In this document: positions 6,059 to 14,073 of the stretch, piece after piece
Numbering within the stretch: the first letter of the stretch is position 1
Layout of the letters: every line of letters begins with the position of its first letter
Position numbers and translations under genes: made by a program
Assembly: GCA_946478915.1 (NCBI GenBank)
Contig: CAMLER010000049.1
Coordinates: forward strand, 1 to 14,299
Direction: 5' to 3'
Length of the DNA stretch: 14,299 bases
From: an uncultured Chryseolinea sp.
GTDB lineage: Bacteria > Bacteroidota > Bacteroidia > Cytophagales > Cyclobacteriaceae
Notes under the pieces: model-generated
Database searches by the model: none
Told to the model about the DNA's origin: nothing
The model's input: the letters and a program-made list of their open reading frames with translations, nothing else

Positions 6059-7506
6059 ATTGATTCTTTCTTAATTTCCTTGAGTTTAATTGCCTCCGGA
6101 AGCGCTTTATAGAATGGATCGAGCGGGAAGCAACCGGAAATCATACCGTTTCTGGGAGCTGTCGTACAATCCGAAAATGTTCTGCAAACTTTATCGCGTT
6201 TGAAAGGCTGGCCCTTCAGCACATCATCAGGCAATTCAGGATAAGACAAAACCATTCTCCCCAGACCGACAAAATCCGCCAGGTCATTATTTAAAATATT
6301 CTGTCCGACGTTTGCAAGCCATTCCTGGAGATACGAATATGCCGAACCTACAATAGCAAGATTCGGAAATTGTTTTTTTATGTCTGCTGTGATGCGCAAC
6401 TGTCGGGCTACACCTGCCAACGGATCCTCAGGTGGCTGGTATCCATCAGAAGGGGGAAACAATGCGGGACGCTGGATGTGTGGATTATAGTATGGACTTC
6501 CCGCCGTGATGCAAACCAGTTGAATTTCAAGATCCTCCAATAACTTCAAAAACTTGTACGGTTCTGTTAGATCCTCGCCAACTCCATTCAGGCTACCACC
6601 AAATGCGTAGGAATAGTCTCCATCCATCGGAGCGGGAATGCCCAGTGTTTCCTCATTCGGCACGAAGGGGATCCAATCAAATGCGCTAAGGCGCACACCG
6701 ATCTCCAGCCCTGGTGCTGCAGACCGGATACCTTTTACGATCGAAGTGAGGAATCTTGTCCTGTTTTCAAAACTCCCGCCGTATTTCCCTGGCCTCTTGT
6801 GGGCACTAAGGAACTCATGACCAAGGTACCCATGACAATGCTTGACATCCACAAAGTGAAAGCCGGCGCGTTGTGCCAGAACAGCGGCGTTTATAAAATC
6901 ATCGATGAGTCTGTCGATATATTCATCGGTTATTACAGGGTAATCCTCAGGCAGATTATACTTCCTATTTAAGACCGGGTGCGGGTATAAAATCTGAGGC
7001 TCCATCCTTTTCTGATGATTCGGTTTACAAAATCTACCGCTATGCGTCAACTGTAGCCCTACTAACAGATCGTCGGTTCTGCCAAATTTTTCGTCGTGGT
7101 CCTTCAGCAGATTTTCGTACAGACTTTTGTATTCATCCAATCTCGAGACGTCAATTAAAAGTTGATTTGGATTAGCGCGTCCTTCGTGCCTGACAGCAAC
7201 AGCTTCGCAGCCCCAAAGGAGTTTAGCACCGCTGATGGCAAAATTCTTCCATCGTCTTCTAGTATAATCTGAAGGTCGTCCATCCAGTGTGCCATCCCAT
7301 CCTTCCATGGGTAGTATGCAAAACCTGTTGCCTACTATCCGTCCCGTATTCAACTTGAACGAATTCTTATAAGGTGATTTCTCCAATGGCAGAAGCTCAT
7401 CATCAAAGGGCATCTCGACTGCAATGCTCTTCAGGTACTGTCGAAAGTCGGCTGCAGTTTTAAGTTGCGCGACTCGCTTATATTTAGGCTTATGTTTTGT
7501 GCTCAT
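6040..7506 (-). CDS. NADH:flavin oxidoreductase / Old Yellow Enzyme family protein
   Basis: This 488-residue FMN-binding TIM-barrel protein is typical of the OYE family: [10 protein letters not shown] (60-69), the substrate-side LTHSGRF (153-159), [17 protein letters not shown] (222-238) with H223 and H225, YGGSFENR (242-249), and [13 protein letters not shown] (415-426) in the phosphate-binding end. OYE-family enzymes reduce activated C=C bonds with NAD(P)H. The protein ends with C441-x5-C447-x11-C459 in a TTAPRNG context and has no second FAD/NAD domain, unlike the 640-670-residue dienoyl-CoA reductase type. The N-terminal 50 residues are an extra extension. It lies 35 bp after the GH88 gene and overlaps the SDR by 19 bases, so all three are probably one transcript. 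Substrate unknown; cytoplasmic. Confidence 0.9.
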   Translation of the reverse strand: MSTKHKPKYKRVAQLKTAADFRQYLKSIAVEMPFDDELLPLEKSPYKNSFKLNTGRIVGNRFCILPMEGWDGTLDGRPSDYTRRRWKNFAISGAKLLWGCEAVAVRHEGRANPNQLLIDVSRLDEYKSLYENLLKDHDEKFGRTDDLLVGLQLTHSGRFCKPNHQKRMEPQILYPHPVLNRKYNLPEDYPVITDEYIDRLIDDFINAAVLAQRAGFHFVDVKHCHGYLGHEFLSAHKRPGKYGGSFENRTRFLTSIVKGIRSAAPGLEIGVRLSAFDWIPFVPNEETLGIPAPMDGDYSYAFGGSLNGVGEDLTEPYKFLKLLEDLEIQLVCITAGSPYYNPHIQRPALFPPSDGYQPPEDPLAGVARQLRITADIKKQFPNLAIVGSAYSYLQEWLANVGQNILNNDLADFVGLGRMVLSYPELPDDVLKGQPFKRDKVCRTFSDCTTAPRNGMISGCFPLDPFYKALPEAIKLKEIKKESIWKSLP

Positions 7507-7541
7507 GGAATTTTGCGCTCAACTCGTGTCGAATCTTAGAT

Positions 7542-8909
7542 TTAATTAAAAAACATATAATAAGGTTCGTTCTTGAGTTGCTTCGTAAGATAAAGTATTA
7601 ATTCACGGGCATGATAGTCTCCCCACATACTTGATTCATCACAAGGTACTTTTCGTCCTGCGGGTATGTTATCCCAACCGTTAGGCCGATGATAAACCGA
7701 ATGTAGTATTAGCCCTTCGTGCTTTGGCTGAGTCGACAAATACGGATCCGAAAGCAATGTTCGCGCAGCAGTAAGTCCGGCCTGCCAATACAAATCGGAT
7801 TGTTCGGGATTACTTTGTTTTAAATATTTTCCAAGGCGAAGTAAACCCTGTGCGGCAATAGCTGATGCAGAGCTGTCCACCGGTTCATGTTCGTTATACG
7901 GATTAGATTCAGTATTTAAATAGTCACCAAGTTTGTGTAAGCCAGGCGCGCCGGTGTCCCAGTATGGTATTCCATCTGCGGCGGTTTGTTCGATGAAATA
8001 ATCTGCGGTGGCGAGGGCTGCCCGCAATAATTTTTTCATCACATCAATCTTGTCGATTGAGGATGGAAAATCATGATCTTTCAAATTTCCGAAATATTCC
8101 AATGACTCAGCAAATCCGCAAACAGCCCACGCAAGGCCGCGTGTCCAGGTGCTAAAACCTGTATACCCCTGCTGCGAATTTGGACATCTGTAGTTTCCAT
8201 CCTCAACATTAAAGATACACTCGTGCGCCGTGCGTCCGCGAACATCGTATATATCCCTGCCCTCTCCATAAAAAACAGAATAGGCAGCAGTGGAAAGCAA
8301 ATGTTGAACTGCCCTTTCAAACAAGTTGATGCGAATATCATTTTCTCCCTGCAAGACGTGACCCAGCGCGTGACTTGCAAGCAATATCCTGCAGGATCTT
8401 ACCGTATAAACAAACAAAGATTGCGGACCATTGAATGAATATATAAAGCCTCCTGTTGGAATGGTTGTCCAACGCATGGCCTGTACGGCACCGCTTACTT
8501 TTAAAGCAAGTTCGGATAGATTCATTTCAGCGCTATTGCCTTGGATCTTCCCCTCCTTCATTAGCCGTCGAAGGTTACCATAAGTGCTGATGTTATTGAA
8601 GCCATGGTCGTGTACTCCTGCGTGCGTTAAATGAGGAGCCATGCGGTCGATAATACTTTTCTTTGCCGATGTTAGAAAAACCTCCTCCCCTGTTGCATCA
8701 TACTGTAATAGGGATGAACCAAACTGAAACCCTTGTGTCCATTCCGTCCATCCTCTGGTGGTATATTTTCCATTTACTGTAAACACCGGGGCACCTTTTG
8801 ATGGGTCAAAGTTCTTTTCAATGGCAAGAATTTTTTCGCCGGATAATTTCCAAAACCTCTCAATCGGTGCCTTTAAATCAGCAAGCTTAAGCTGTGTATC
8901 TATTTTCAT
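7542..8909 (-). CDS. Glycoside hydrolase family 88-like protein (unsaturated glucuronyl hydrolase type)
   Basis: This 455-residue protein has the alpha/alpha-barrel features of GH88: HDHGF (100-104, with D101 at the place of the first catalytic Asp), GYTGFSTWTRGLAWAVCGFAE (248-268, close to the family's STW-x-RGQAW), PYWDTGAPG (315-323), DSSASAIAAQGLLRL (345-359) and SMWGDYHARELI (427-438). GH88 enzymes hydrate the C4-C5 double bond of unsaturated uronic acids left by polysaccharide lyases. In the stretch where the second catalytic Asp is expected, I see YSFNGPQSLF (157-166) with no Asp, so activity may differ. It is longer than the usual 370-400 residues. No signal peptide, hence cytoplasmic. 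It heads the operon with the flavin reductase and SDR. Confidence 0.85.
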   Translation of the reverse strand: MKIDTQLKLADLKAPIERFWKLSGEKILAIEKNFDPSKGAPVFTVNGKYTTRGWTEWTQGFQFGSSLLQYDATGEEVFLTSAKKSIIDRMAPHLTHAGVHDHGFNNISTYGNLRRLMKEGKIQGNSAEMNLSELALKVSGAVQAMRWTTIPTGGFIYSFNGPQSLFVYTVRSCRILLASHALGHVLQGENDIRINLFERAVQHLLSTAAYSVFYGEGRDIYDVRGRTAHECIFNVEDGNYRCPNSQQGYTGFSTWTRGLAWAVCGFAESLEYFGNLKDHDFPSSIDKIDVMKKLLRAALATADYFIEQTAADGIPYWDTGAPGLHKLGDYLNTESNPYNEHEPVDSSASAIAAQGLLRLGKYLKQSNPEQSDLYWQAGLTAARTLLSDPYLSTQPKHEGLILHSVYHRPNGWDNIPAGRKVPCDESSMWGDYHARELILYLTKQLKNEPYYMFFN

Positions 8910-9032
8910 AATTATTCAAAAACCTTAATAGTACTTCTCTTGGTATGCAATGAAATACTATTGTCTCGCTTTTCAGCCTGGAAAGATAATATAATGGCAA
9001 AAAGGCACAAACCTGTGGTATCGGCAGTTTAA

Positions 9033-9060
9033 TTGGCATTAAGATTTATTAATACCTTTA
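9033..9060 (+). promoter_or_regulatory. Possible Bacteroidota-type promoter for the glycosyltransferase gene
   Basis: TTG at 9033-9035 and TACCTTTA at 9053-9060 are separated by 17 bases. This approximates the Bacteroidota consensus TTG-N17-23-TAnnTTTG with one mismatch in the last base. Transcription would begin shortly after 9060, leaving about 40 bases before the ATG at 9110. The region 8910-9109 is the divergent gap between the GH88 operon and the glycosyltransferase, so promoters are expected here. The call rests on motif spacing only. Confidence 0.3.
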
Positions 9061-9109
9061 AAAAAAAAGCGGGGCGGAATACAGCTCGGCCATAGGATAT
9101 AAACGACGA

Positions 9110-9841
9110 ATGAATTTACCCAGGATTACCTGTGTATGTGTGAGCAAAAATCGCCCTGCATTTCTGGAGCGGGCGATAAAACTCTTTAAGACCCAAACGT
9201 ATTCCAACAAGGAGCTTGTTATTGTCTGTGAAGATCCCAACGCATCATGGAGTCCTGTAGTGAGCGACGAGAAAATCAAATTCATAAGATTGCCAAACGG
9301 ATCTGAACTGACGCTGGGCGAACGACGCAATTTGTCGATTCAACACTGCAGTGGAGAATACTTTTGCCAATGGGACGATGATGACTGGTATCACAACAGG
9401 CGTCTCGAGTTTCAGATGAATGCATTGACTGAAAGTGGTATGCCTGCCTGTGTTCTGAATCGTGTGATATTGTTCGATGGGGAAAGGCACGCCGCATATC
9501 TATCGTCAGAACGATATTGGGAAGGCACTTTGCTATGCAGTATCTATCTCATCACCGAATCAACGCGGTATCCTTCGCTCAATAAAAGCGAGGACAATAG
9601 CCTGGTCGTCAGTCTGGTGCAAAGAGACAAAGTGAAGGCGATGTCTGCGCCTTATTTATACGCCTACTATTATCATGGCAAAAATACGTGGGACCATTCG
9701 CATTTCGAACAGTTGTTCCAGGCTGGTTATCCATTGGATCAAAATGCCAATAAGATATTGCATGACATTTTTGTTAATGAAAAATTTACAGACGCGTCGG
9801 AAAAAATGGAGCGGGTGAATCTTGATGTGCTCGGAAATTAG
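9110..9841 (+). CDS. Family 2 (GT-A) glycosyltransferase
   Basis: This 243-residue cytoplasmic protein has a GT-A nucleotide-sugar fold: the opening strand ITCVCVSKNRPAFLERAI (6-23), a central TLGERRNLSI (68-77), the metal-binding cluster DDDDW (89-93), an acidic pair E161-D162 in NKSEDNSLV at the usual catalytic-base position, and a C-terminal YYYHGKNTWDHSHFEQLF (186-203). The NTWD..HF ending is a pattern I associate with small orphan family 2 enzymes. There is no membrane segment, so it is a soluble or peripheral transferase. It is a lone + strand gene between two - strand catabolic operons, with no other glycan-assembly genes around. Donor and acceptor cannot be deduced. The ATG at 9110 directly precedes the first strand. 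Confidence 0.88.
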   Translation: MNLPRITCVCVSKNRPAFLERAIKLFKTQTYSNKELVIVCEDPNASWSPVVSDEKIKFIRLPNGSELTLGERRNLSIQHCSGEYFCQWDDDDWYHNRRLEFQMNALTESGMPACVLNRVILFDGERHAAYLSSERYWEGTLLCSIYLITESTRYPSLNKSEDNSLVVSLVQRDKVKAMSAPYLYAYYYHGKNTWDHSHFEQLFQAGYPLDQNANKILHDIFVNEKFTDASEKMERVNLDVLGN

Positions 9842-9876
9842 TGTTGAGCGAACGACTCATGTCTTTCACTCAACAC
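9841..9876. repeat. Inverted repeat between convergent genes
   Basis: GTGTTGAG (9841-9848) pairs exactly with CTCAACAC (9869-9876) across a 20-base loop, in the 63-base gap between the glycosyltransferase and dehydratase stop codons. The flanking sequence on the + strand is CGCAAAAAAG, so neither strand shows a stem followed directly by a T-run. It could still be a weak bidirectional structure that protects transcript ends. Confidence 0.4.
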
Positions 9877-9904
9877 CGCAAAAAAGAGCTAAACTATCTA
9901 AATT

Positions 9905-11188
9905 TTAAGCAAAGAACGGAACACCAGGAGTTGCATACTTGCGCATACCCTCTTCGTTGATTTCCACACCTATACCTGGCTTCTCAGAGAGTGTAATAAA
10001 GCTATTCTCAACCATCGGCCCATCGTACTTTACGATTTCTTTAAACATTGGATTCGTGTGAAAATAGATTTGCCATTCCAATATCATAAAGTTCGGAACC
10101 GAAGCGCACACGTGACACGCGGCCATTGCACCCAGGAATGATGCAACCATATGAGGCGCGAACGGAACATAGTATAAATTAGACAGGTTGGCAATGCGTT
10201 GACCTTCCCCTATTCCGCCAGCTTTTTGCAGGTCCGGCATCACGATATCGACCGCTCCGATCTCCAGCATTCTTCTGAATCCATGGGCGAGATAGTGATT
10301 TTCACCAGCGCAAATTGGCGTGCTTGTGGAATCGGTAATCAACTTATAAGCTTCGACATTTTCAGCTGGTATCGGCTCCTCCAGCCACATCAGGTTAAGC
10401 TTCTCCATTCGCTTGGCAACTTGCTGGGCAGTCGGAAGATCATAACGGCCATGCATATCACAGCAAATATCCACATTAGCGCCCACTGCCTCGCGCGCGG
10501 CAGTCACCTGATCTTCCATGCGCTGTAACTCACCAGGGCTAGCCGTCCAGTTGTACAGGTCGTACTTTGCCGGATCATTGCGTTGATCCAGATCAAATTT
10601 GATAGCATTAAATCCCATTTTCTTTGCCTCCAACGCATTGGCCGCAAAATCTTTAGGAGTGGGTAAATTGTGCTGATACAATGCGGTGTCACAATAGACA
10701 CGGATCTTATCCCGGAACTTGCCTCCCAACAGTTGGTATACTGGCAAATTGAGAGCCTTGCCTGCCAAATCCCACAAGGCCGTTTCCACTGCAGTCAAAA
10801 CGGAGACGAACATCCCGGACTGCGCACCTTCGAAAAAGCCCGACCGCCGGATGTCCTCAAAAAGTCTGTGCACATTGAGCGGGCTTCTACCCTTGATGCG
10901 CTGCTCAAACATCTTAACCAAATGATACGTCCCGGGAACAGCATCGACGCCTTCACCGCATCCCCAGATATCCTGATTGGTGTAGATCTTAACGAAGAGG
11001 CTATGCCCGTTTCTGATGTAACCACATTTGATCTCTGTGATCTTAAGGTCGGCAGGTTTCGACAACATCTTGGGAGATTTTTCAAGGGCGCTTTCAAGGC
11101 CTGACGCGTATGTTGCGATTGGGGCCATCAGGCCGGTCGCCAGCGCGGTTTTCTTTAAAAAAGAACGTCGGGAATTTGCTTTCGTCAT
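9905..11188 (-). CDS. Tat-exported mandelate racemase/muconate lactonizing enzyme family dehydratase (galactonate-dehydratase-like)
   Basis: This 427-residue enolase-superfamily enzyme starts with a clear twin-arginine signal (SRRSFLKKTALATGLM, residues 6-21), so the folded enzyme should be exported. The capping domain follows (about 48-160), then the barrel with metal ligands D244 (in CDMHGRYD), E270 (LEEP) and E296 (AGEN). H246 in the D-x-H motif and H346 in FAPHM, paired with D319 (MPDLQKAGG), are the expected acid/base residues of the D-x-H dehydratases such as D-galactonate dehydratase. PNFMILEWQ (365-373) matches the usual closing strand. It should remove water from a sugar acid to give a 2-keto-3-deoxy acid. 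The RraA-type gene lies 62 bp upstream on the same strand and may supply the next (aldolase) step. Confidence 0.92.
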   Translation of the reverse strand: MTKANSRRSFLKKTALATGLMAPIATYASGLESALEKSPKMLSKPADLKITEIKCGYIRNGHSLFVKIYTNQDIWGCGEGVDAVPGTYHLVKMFEQRIKGRSPLNVHRLFEDIRRSGFFEGAQSGMFVSVLTAVETALWDLAGKALNLPVYQLLGGKFRDKIRVYCDTALYQHNLPTPKDFAANALEAKKMGFNAIKFDLDQRNDPAKYDLYNWTASPGELQRMEDQVTAAREAVGANVDICCDMHGRYDLPTAQQVAKRMEKLNLMWLEEPIPAENVEAYKLITDSTSTPICAGENHYLAHGFRRMLEIGAVDIVMPDLQKAGGIGEGQRIANLSNLYYVPFAPHMVASFLGAMAACHVCASVPNFMILEWQIYFHTNPMFKEIVKYDGPMVENSFITLSEKPGIGVEINEEGMRKYATPGVPFFA

Positions 11189-11250
11189 GGTTTGTTGATT
11201 AATGATTTTGGATTCTTTGGTACAACTTCTTTAGTTATTCATTTGAGAGA

Positions 11251-12198
11251 CTACCAGGTTCTGGACTTAAGCAATTCCTGAATCTGTTCTTTCGGGACAG
11301 GCAGATCGTTGATATGCTCATTTAGCCATGCGGAAAAATCTTTTTCAATCTCAGGCGACCACCTCGAATCAATCTGGCCTGGCGTGTATTTTTGTTCACG
11401 AAGTCTTTGGTGCCCGAACATGTCGCGCAGTCTGACGATTTCGGAGGTCTTAACTACTTTTTCCGCGAGATGTGGTGGAATAAACATCACACCGCCATCC
11501 CTGCCAAGCACCACATCACCCGGCATCACCGTTGCTTTGCCTATGCGTGTGGGTTTATTAATTCCAACGAGCGTGGTATTTAATTGACCATCGGGATGGT
11601 TCAGGTGATGAGAGGGATGATAGGATCTGAAAAAAGAAGTGAACGATTTGATTTCTTTCAAACCATTTATATCGCGAAGCGCTCCATCGTACACCACTCC
11701 GTTGCCGGTCTTGGCGTAAATGGAGTTGCCGAGGTTGTCTCCAATGGTTGGTCCATCCACATGCGCACCGAATTGATCAGCAACATAGACATCGCGTTTC
11801 ACGAGCATGTCAATCGGCCACGAGTTTTGGGACTTGACACGCTTATCCTGATTGTGGCCCTTATCATCAATGACCCGATGGATGTCCGGCCGGCCCGGCA
11901 TAAAGGTGGCCGTCACGGCGCGCCCCACTAAAACGCTGTCGGGGTTAATAGTTATCCAACCTTCCTCGTACTGCTGTTTATAGTTTTCATTTCTGAGGAC
12001 GGCCCAGGCTTCTTCAAGGGTAACGAGTTTCATCCGGTCTAATATTCCATCAGGAACTTTTGGGCGCCCATCCGGGAACCGTTCTCCTTTCCACTCGGGC
12101 GTGAGAAAAAGAAGTTCCTCTTTGGTGATCTGCTGACCCAAAGCATGCAGGCAACTTGATAAAAGAATTACAAGAAGTAAAAGATTTCGCGTTGACAT
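11251..12198 (-). CDS. Exported RraA-family protein (HMG/CHA-aldolase-like lyase)
   Basis: This protein has 315 residues from the ATG at 12198; an in-frame ATG at 12237 would add 13. I prefer 12198 because it places the signal peptide (MSTRNLLLLVILLSSCLHALGQ) at the N-terminus. LSSC could also be a lipobox. The RraA core is clear: FGAHVDGPTIGDNLGN (143-158), GNGVVYDGALRDINGL (165-180) with R175-D176 at the substrate/metal position, and PGDVVLGRDGGVMFIPP (226-242). Family members are either RNase E inhibitors or divalent-metal aldolases cleaving 4-hydroxy-4-methyl-2-oxoglutarate-type or other 2-keto acids. Export rules out the RNase role. The protein is longer than typical members, with an N-terminal extension and a His-rich insert (H194, H197, H198, H201). 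It precedes the dehydratase gene in the same direction. Confidence 0.85.
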   Translation of the reverse strand: MSTRNLLLLVILLSSCLHALGQQITKEELLFLTPEWKGERFPDGRPKVPDGILDRMKLVTLEEAWAVLRNENYKQQYEEGWITINPDSVLVGRAVTATFMPGRPDIHRVIDDKGHNQDKRVKSQNSWPIDMLVKRDVYVADQFGAHVDGPTIGDNLGNSIYAKTGNGVVYDGALRDINGLKEIKSFTSFFRSYHPSHHLNHPDGQLNTTLVGINKPTRIGKATVMPGDVVLGRDGGVMFIPPHLAEKVVKTSEIVRLRDMFGHQRLREQKYTPGQIDSRWSPEIEKDFSAWLNEHINDLPVPKEQIQELLKSRTW

Positions 12199-12422
12199 GT
12201 GTCGATCGTATTGATGGATTAAGAATTTCATAAACATGATACTGAAATTAGGGTGTTAGTGAGCAGTTTCAGATCCTTTTTTGAAAGGCTTGTACCTTCC
12301 ATTTTCGGCAATCTTATCGATACAGAGTGCAACAGAAGATGATTCTCATCACTTTCCGGATCGTTTTTGTCTGAAATTTTATGAACGGCTTAAGGATGCG
12401 AGCCACGGCAACAAACCCGCTA

Positions 12423-12806
12423 TCACGTTGGGTGAATGGAGTGTAAGATATTTCGCAGGGAAGCTTCCAGATCCTCAAATGTGGATTTAGATAAAAAGTA
12501 GTAAACCCCAAGCCGGTTGAATTGATCGATCTCTTTTTTGTTGATGGCGTTGGAGATGATGATGATAGGAATTCGTTTCAGATCTTTGTTCCTTTTGATG
12601 GCAATTACGCATTCGATGCCATCCAGTTTTGGCATGTAGAGATCAACAAAGATTGCAGCAGGTTTCTGCTTTTGCGAGAACAATTTATCAAGAGCCTCTA
12701 CCCCATCCGTTGCAGTGATACATTTTATATCAGGGTCGATCCGTTTCAATGCACGAGTAAAGAATACGATATCGACCGGATCATCGTCCGCATAAAATAT
12801 CTCCAT
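12423..12806 (-). CDS. Stand-alone response-regulator receiver protein (CheY/Rcp1-like)
   Basis: From the ATG at 12806 this is a 127-residue single receiver domain. An in-frame ATG at 12839 would add 11 residues (MYGNPTPTRSP), but AAGGAG lies four bases before the 12806 ATG and the first strand (MEIFYADDD) begins there. The acidic pocket D7-D8, the phospho-acceptor D55 in FVDLYMPKLDG, the switch residue S85 (IIIISNA) and K107 (YFLSKS) are all present, so phosphorylation should be functional. There is no output domain. Single-domain regulators of this kind typically pair with hybrid or phytochrome-type histidine kinases encoded elsewhere. No kinase is in the window. It is about 220 bp upstream of the RraA gene on the same strand, with no reason to link them functionally. 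Confidence 0.9.
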   Translation of the reverse strand: MEIFYADDDPVDIVFFTRALKRIDPDIKCITATDGVEALDKLFSQKQKPAAIFVDLYMPKLDGIECVIAIKRNKDLKRIPIIIISNAINKKEIDQFNRLGVYYFLSKSTFEDLEASLRNILHSIHPT

Positions 12807-12811
12807 AGGGC

Positions 12812-12816
12812 TCCTT
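12812..12816 (-). promoter_or_regulatory. Shine-Dalgarno-like site that decides the receiver-protein start
   Basis: On the - strand AAGGAG precedes CCCT and the ATG at 12806. It supports the shorter start over the ATG at 12839. Clear sites of this kind are absent before most other genes in the window. Confidence 0.45.
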
Positions 12817-13096
12817 GTCGGTGTCGGGTTACCGTACAAAAGTAAGATATTATTTTATCATGAAAATAAAAAGGCCCAGAGGTGGTCGACAGACGGATCG
12901 GAAAGTTGTCACAGATGCAATATCAGCACAGGGCAGAGTCTTTGAATGAAAGGACAAATGTTCAGGTGATGCGATCTCATCTGTTAAGAGCCACTTGATT
13001 TACCAGAATGTCATGTCTATCAAGTTATTCAAAGATTTATTTGGAGCTCGGTAGCCTTCTTCCTAAATTGAAAATTAGCACGATTTATATTCTTTC

Positions 13097-14053
13097 ATGA
13101 AAACGTTACTGGCAAGTTGTTTATTGATCCTTGTATTTGTAGCCTGCGAAGATGATGACTCAAGTAACCAATCCACTGTTGCCGAGGAATTTCTAAATGA
13201 GGTAGTCACTATCATGCAGGACAATTCCATAAATCGGAAAAACATCGATTGGCAGGATTTCAGGCAAAAGGTTTTTGCGAAAGCTGATGGAGCAAAAACT
13301 ATCGATGACACATACGCCGGTATTCAAGAAGCGCTAACGCTATTGGGTGACAACCATAGTTTTGTAGTCAAACCGGGCGGCGGTCGCATTGCTTTCAGCG
13401 CAATACAATGCGATGTAAAGGCTATCGAGAAACCTAATATTCCGGCTAATATCGGTTATGTCAAAGTTAATATGTTTACAGGAACAACAGGACCCGACGG
13501 TGTTGCCTACGCGCAGGCAATTCAAGAGGATATTAAGGCTCAGGACAATGCGGAAATTATTGGATGGATTGTGGATCTGAGAGGCAACCAGGGAGGAAAT
13601 ATGTGGCCAATGCTTTCGGGAATCGCTCCCGTTCTCGGAGACGGTATCATCGGCTACTTCATCGATCCCGAAGGAAACGAGGCGGCCTGGAGTATTTCGA
13701 ACGGTATCTCTAAGAGCAATGGCATCGCTGCAGTAACTGTTCCAAACTCGTATAATTTAATGACCCCCAATCCGAAAGTTTCCGTACTTGTCGATAACGG
13801 CGTGGCTAGTTCAGGAGAAGCGATAGTGATAAGCTTCATCGGAAGGGAGAACACTGCAAGTTTTGGATCATCAACCTGCGGACTTTCATCTGCCAATGCC
13901 GGATTTTCGTTAAGTCACGATCATAGTTTGTTTTTGACAGTTTCCTATATGGCTGACAGGAACAAGAAAAAATATGGTACATCTATCATACAAGAATATT
14001 ACTCCTACGATGAGACCATAATTGAGGATGCCGTGAAATGGATTGAGAACTGA
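13097..14053 (+). CDS. S41-family (C-terminal-processing-type) serine peptidase, predicted lipoprotein
   Basis: This 318-residue protein starts with a lipoprotein signal (MKTLLASCLLILVFVAC). The cysteine at 17 is followed by E-D-D-D, an acidic stretch resembling the surface-export signal described for Bacteroidota lipoproteins. The peptidase part has LLGDNHSFV (82-90), the oxyanion-region strand IGWIVDLRGNQGGNMWPML (155-173), and ASSGEAIVISF (237-247), where S238 is the likely nucleophile as in the family's SAxE motif. A general-base lysine cannot be placed with certainty. There is no PDZ domain between 90 and 120, so it belongs to the short tail-protease-like S41 group rather than processive CtpA types. 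It is a single gene, convergent with the fragment at the right edge. Its substrate is unknown. Confidence 0.88.
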   Translation: MKTLLASCLLILVFVACEDDDSSNQSTVAEEFLNEVVTIMQDNSINRKNIDWQDFRQKVFAKADGAKTIDDTYAGIQEALTLLGDNHSFVVKPGGGRIAFSAIQCDVKAIEKPNIPANIGYVKVNMFTGTTGPDGVAYAQAIQEDIKAQDNAEIIGWIVDLRGNQGGNMWPMLSGIAPVLGDGIIGYFIDPEGNEAAWSISNGISKSNGIAAVTVPNSYNLMTPNPKVSVLVDNGVASSGEAIVISFIGRENTASFGSSTCGLSSANAGFSLSHDHSLFLTVSYMADRNKKKYGTSIIQEYYSYDETIIEDAVKWIEN

Positions 14054-14073
14054 TTGTCGTCATCTTTACGCAT

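Noticed and set aside
9841..9884. Rho-independent terminator between the glycosyltransferase and dehydratase genes
   Set aside because: An 8-bp inverted repeat exists, but the + strand has an A-run after the stem, and on the - strand the T-run comes before the stem, so neither direction fits the usual order. It is kept only as an inverted repeat.
10670..11104. 144-residue + strand frame inside the dehydratase gene
   Set aside because: It is antisense to the conserved capping domain of a clear enolase-superfamily enzyme and shows no domain of its own.
12199..12237. Longer start for the RraA-family gene at 12237
   Set aside because: It would put 13 extra residues (MFMKFLIHQYDRH) before the hydrophobic signal-peptide core and is less consistent with the export signal than the ATG at 12198. 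It cannot be fully excluded.
12281..12490. 69-residue + strand frame near the end of the receiver-protein gene
   Set aside because: Its second half is antisense to the receiver domain, and the composition is not protein-like. No supporting start signal.
12860..12949. Possible 29-residue basic peptide (MKIKRPRGGRQTDRK...) on the + strand
   Set aside because: Short, no ribosome site, no hydrophobic or conserved-looking feature, and it lies in an ordinary promoter-sized gap. Chance is the simpler explanation.
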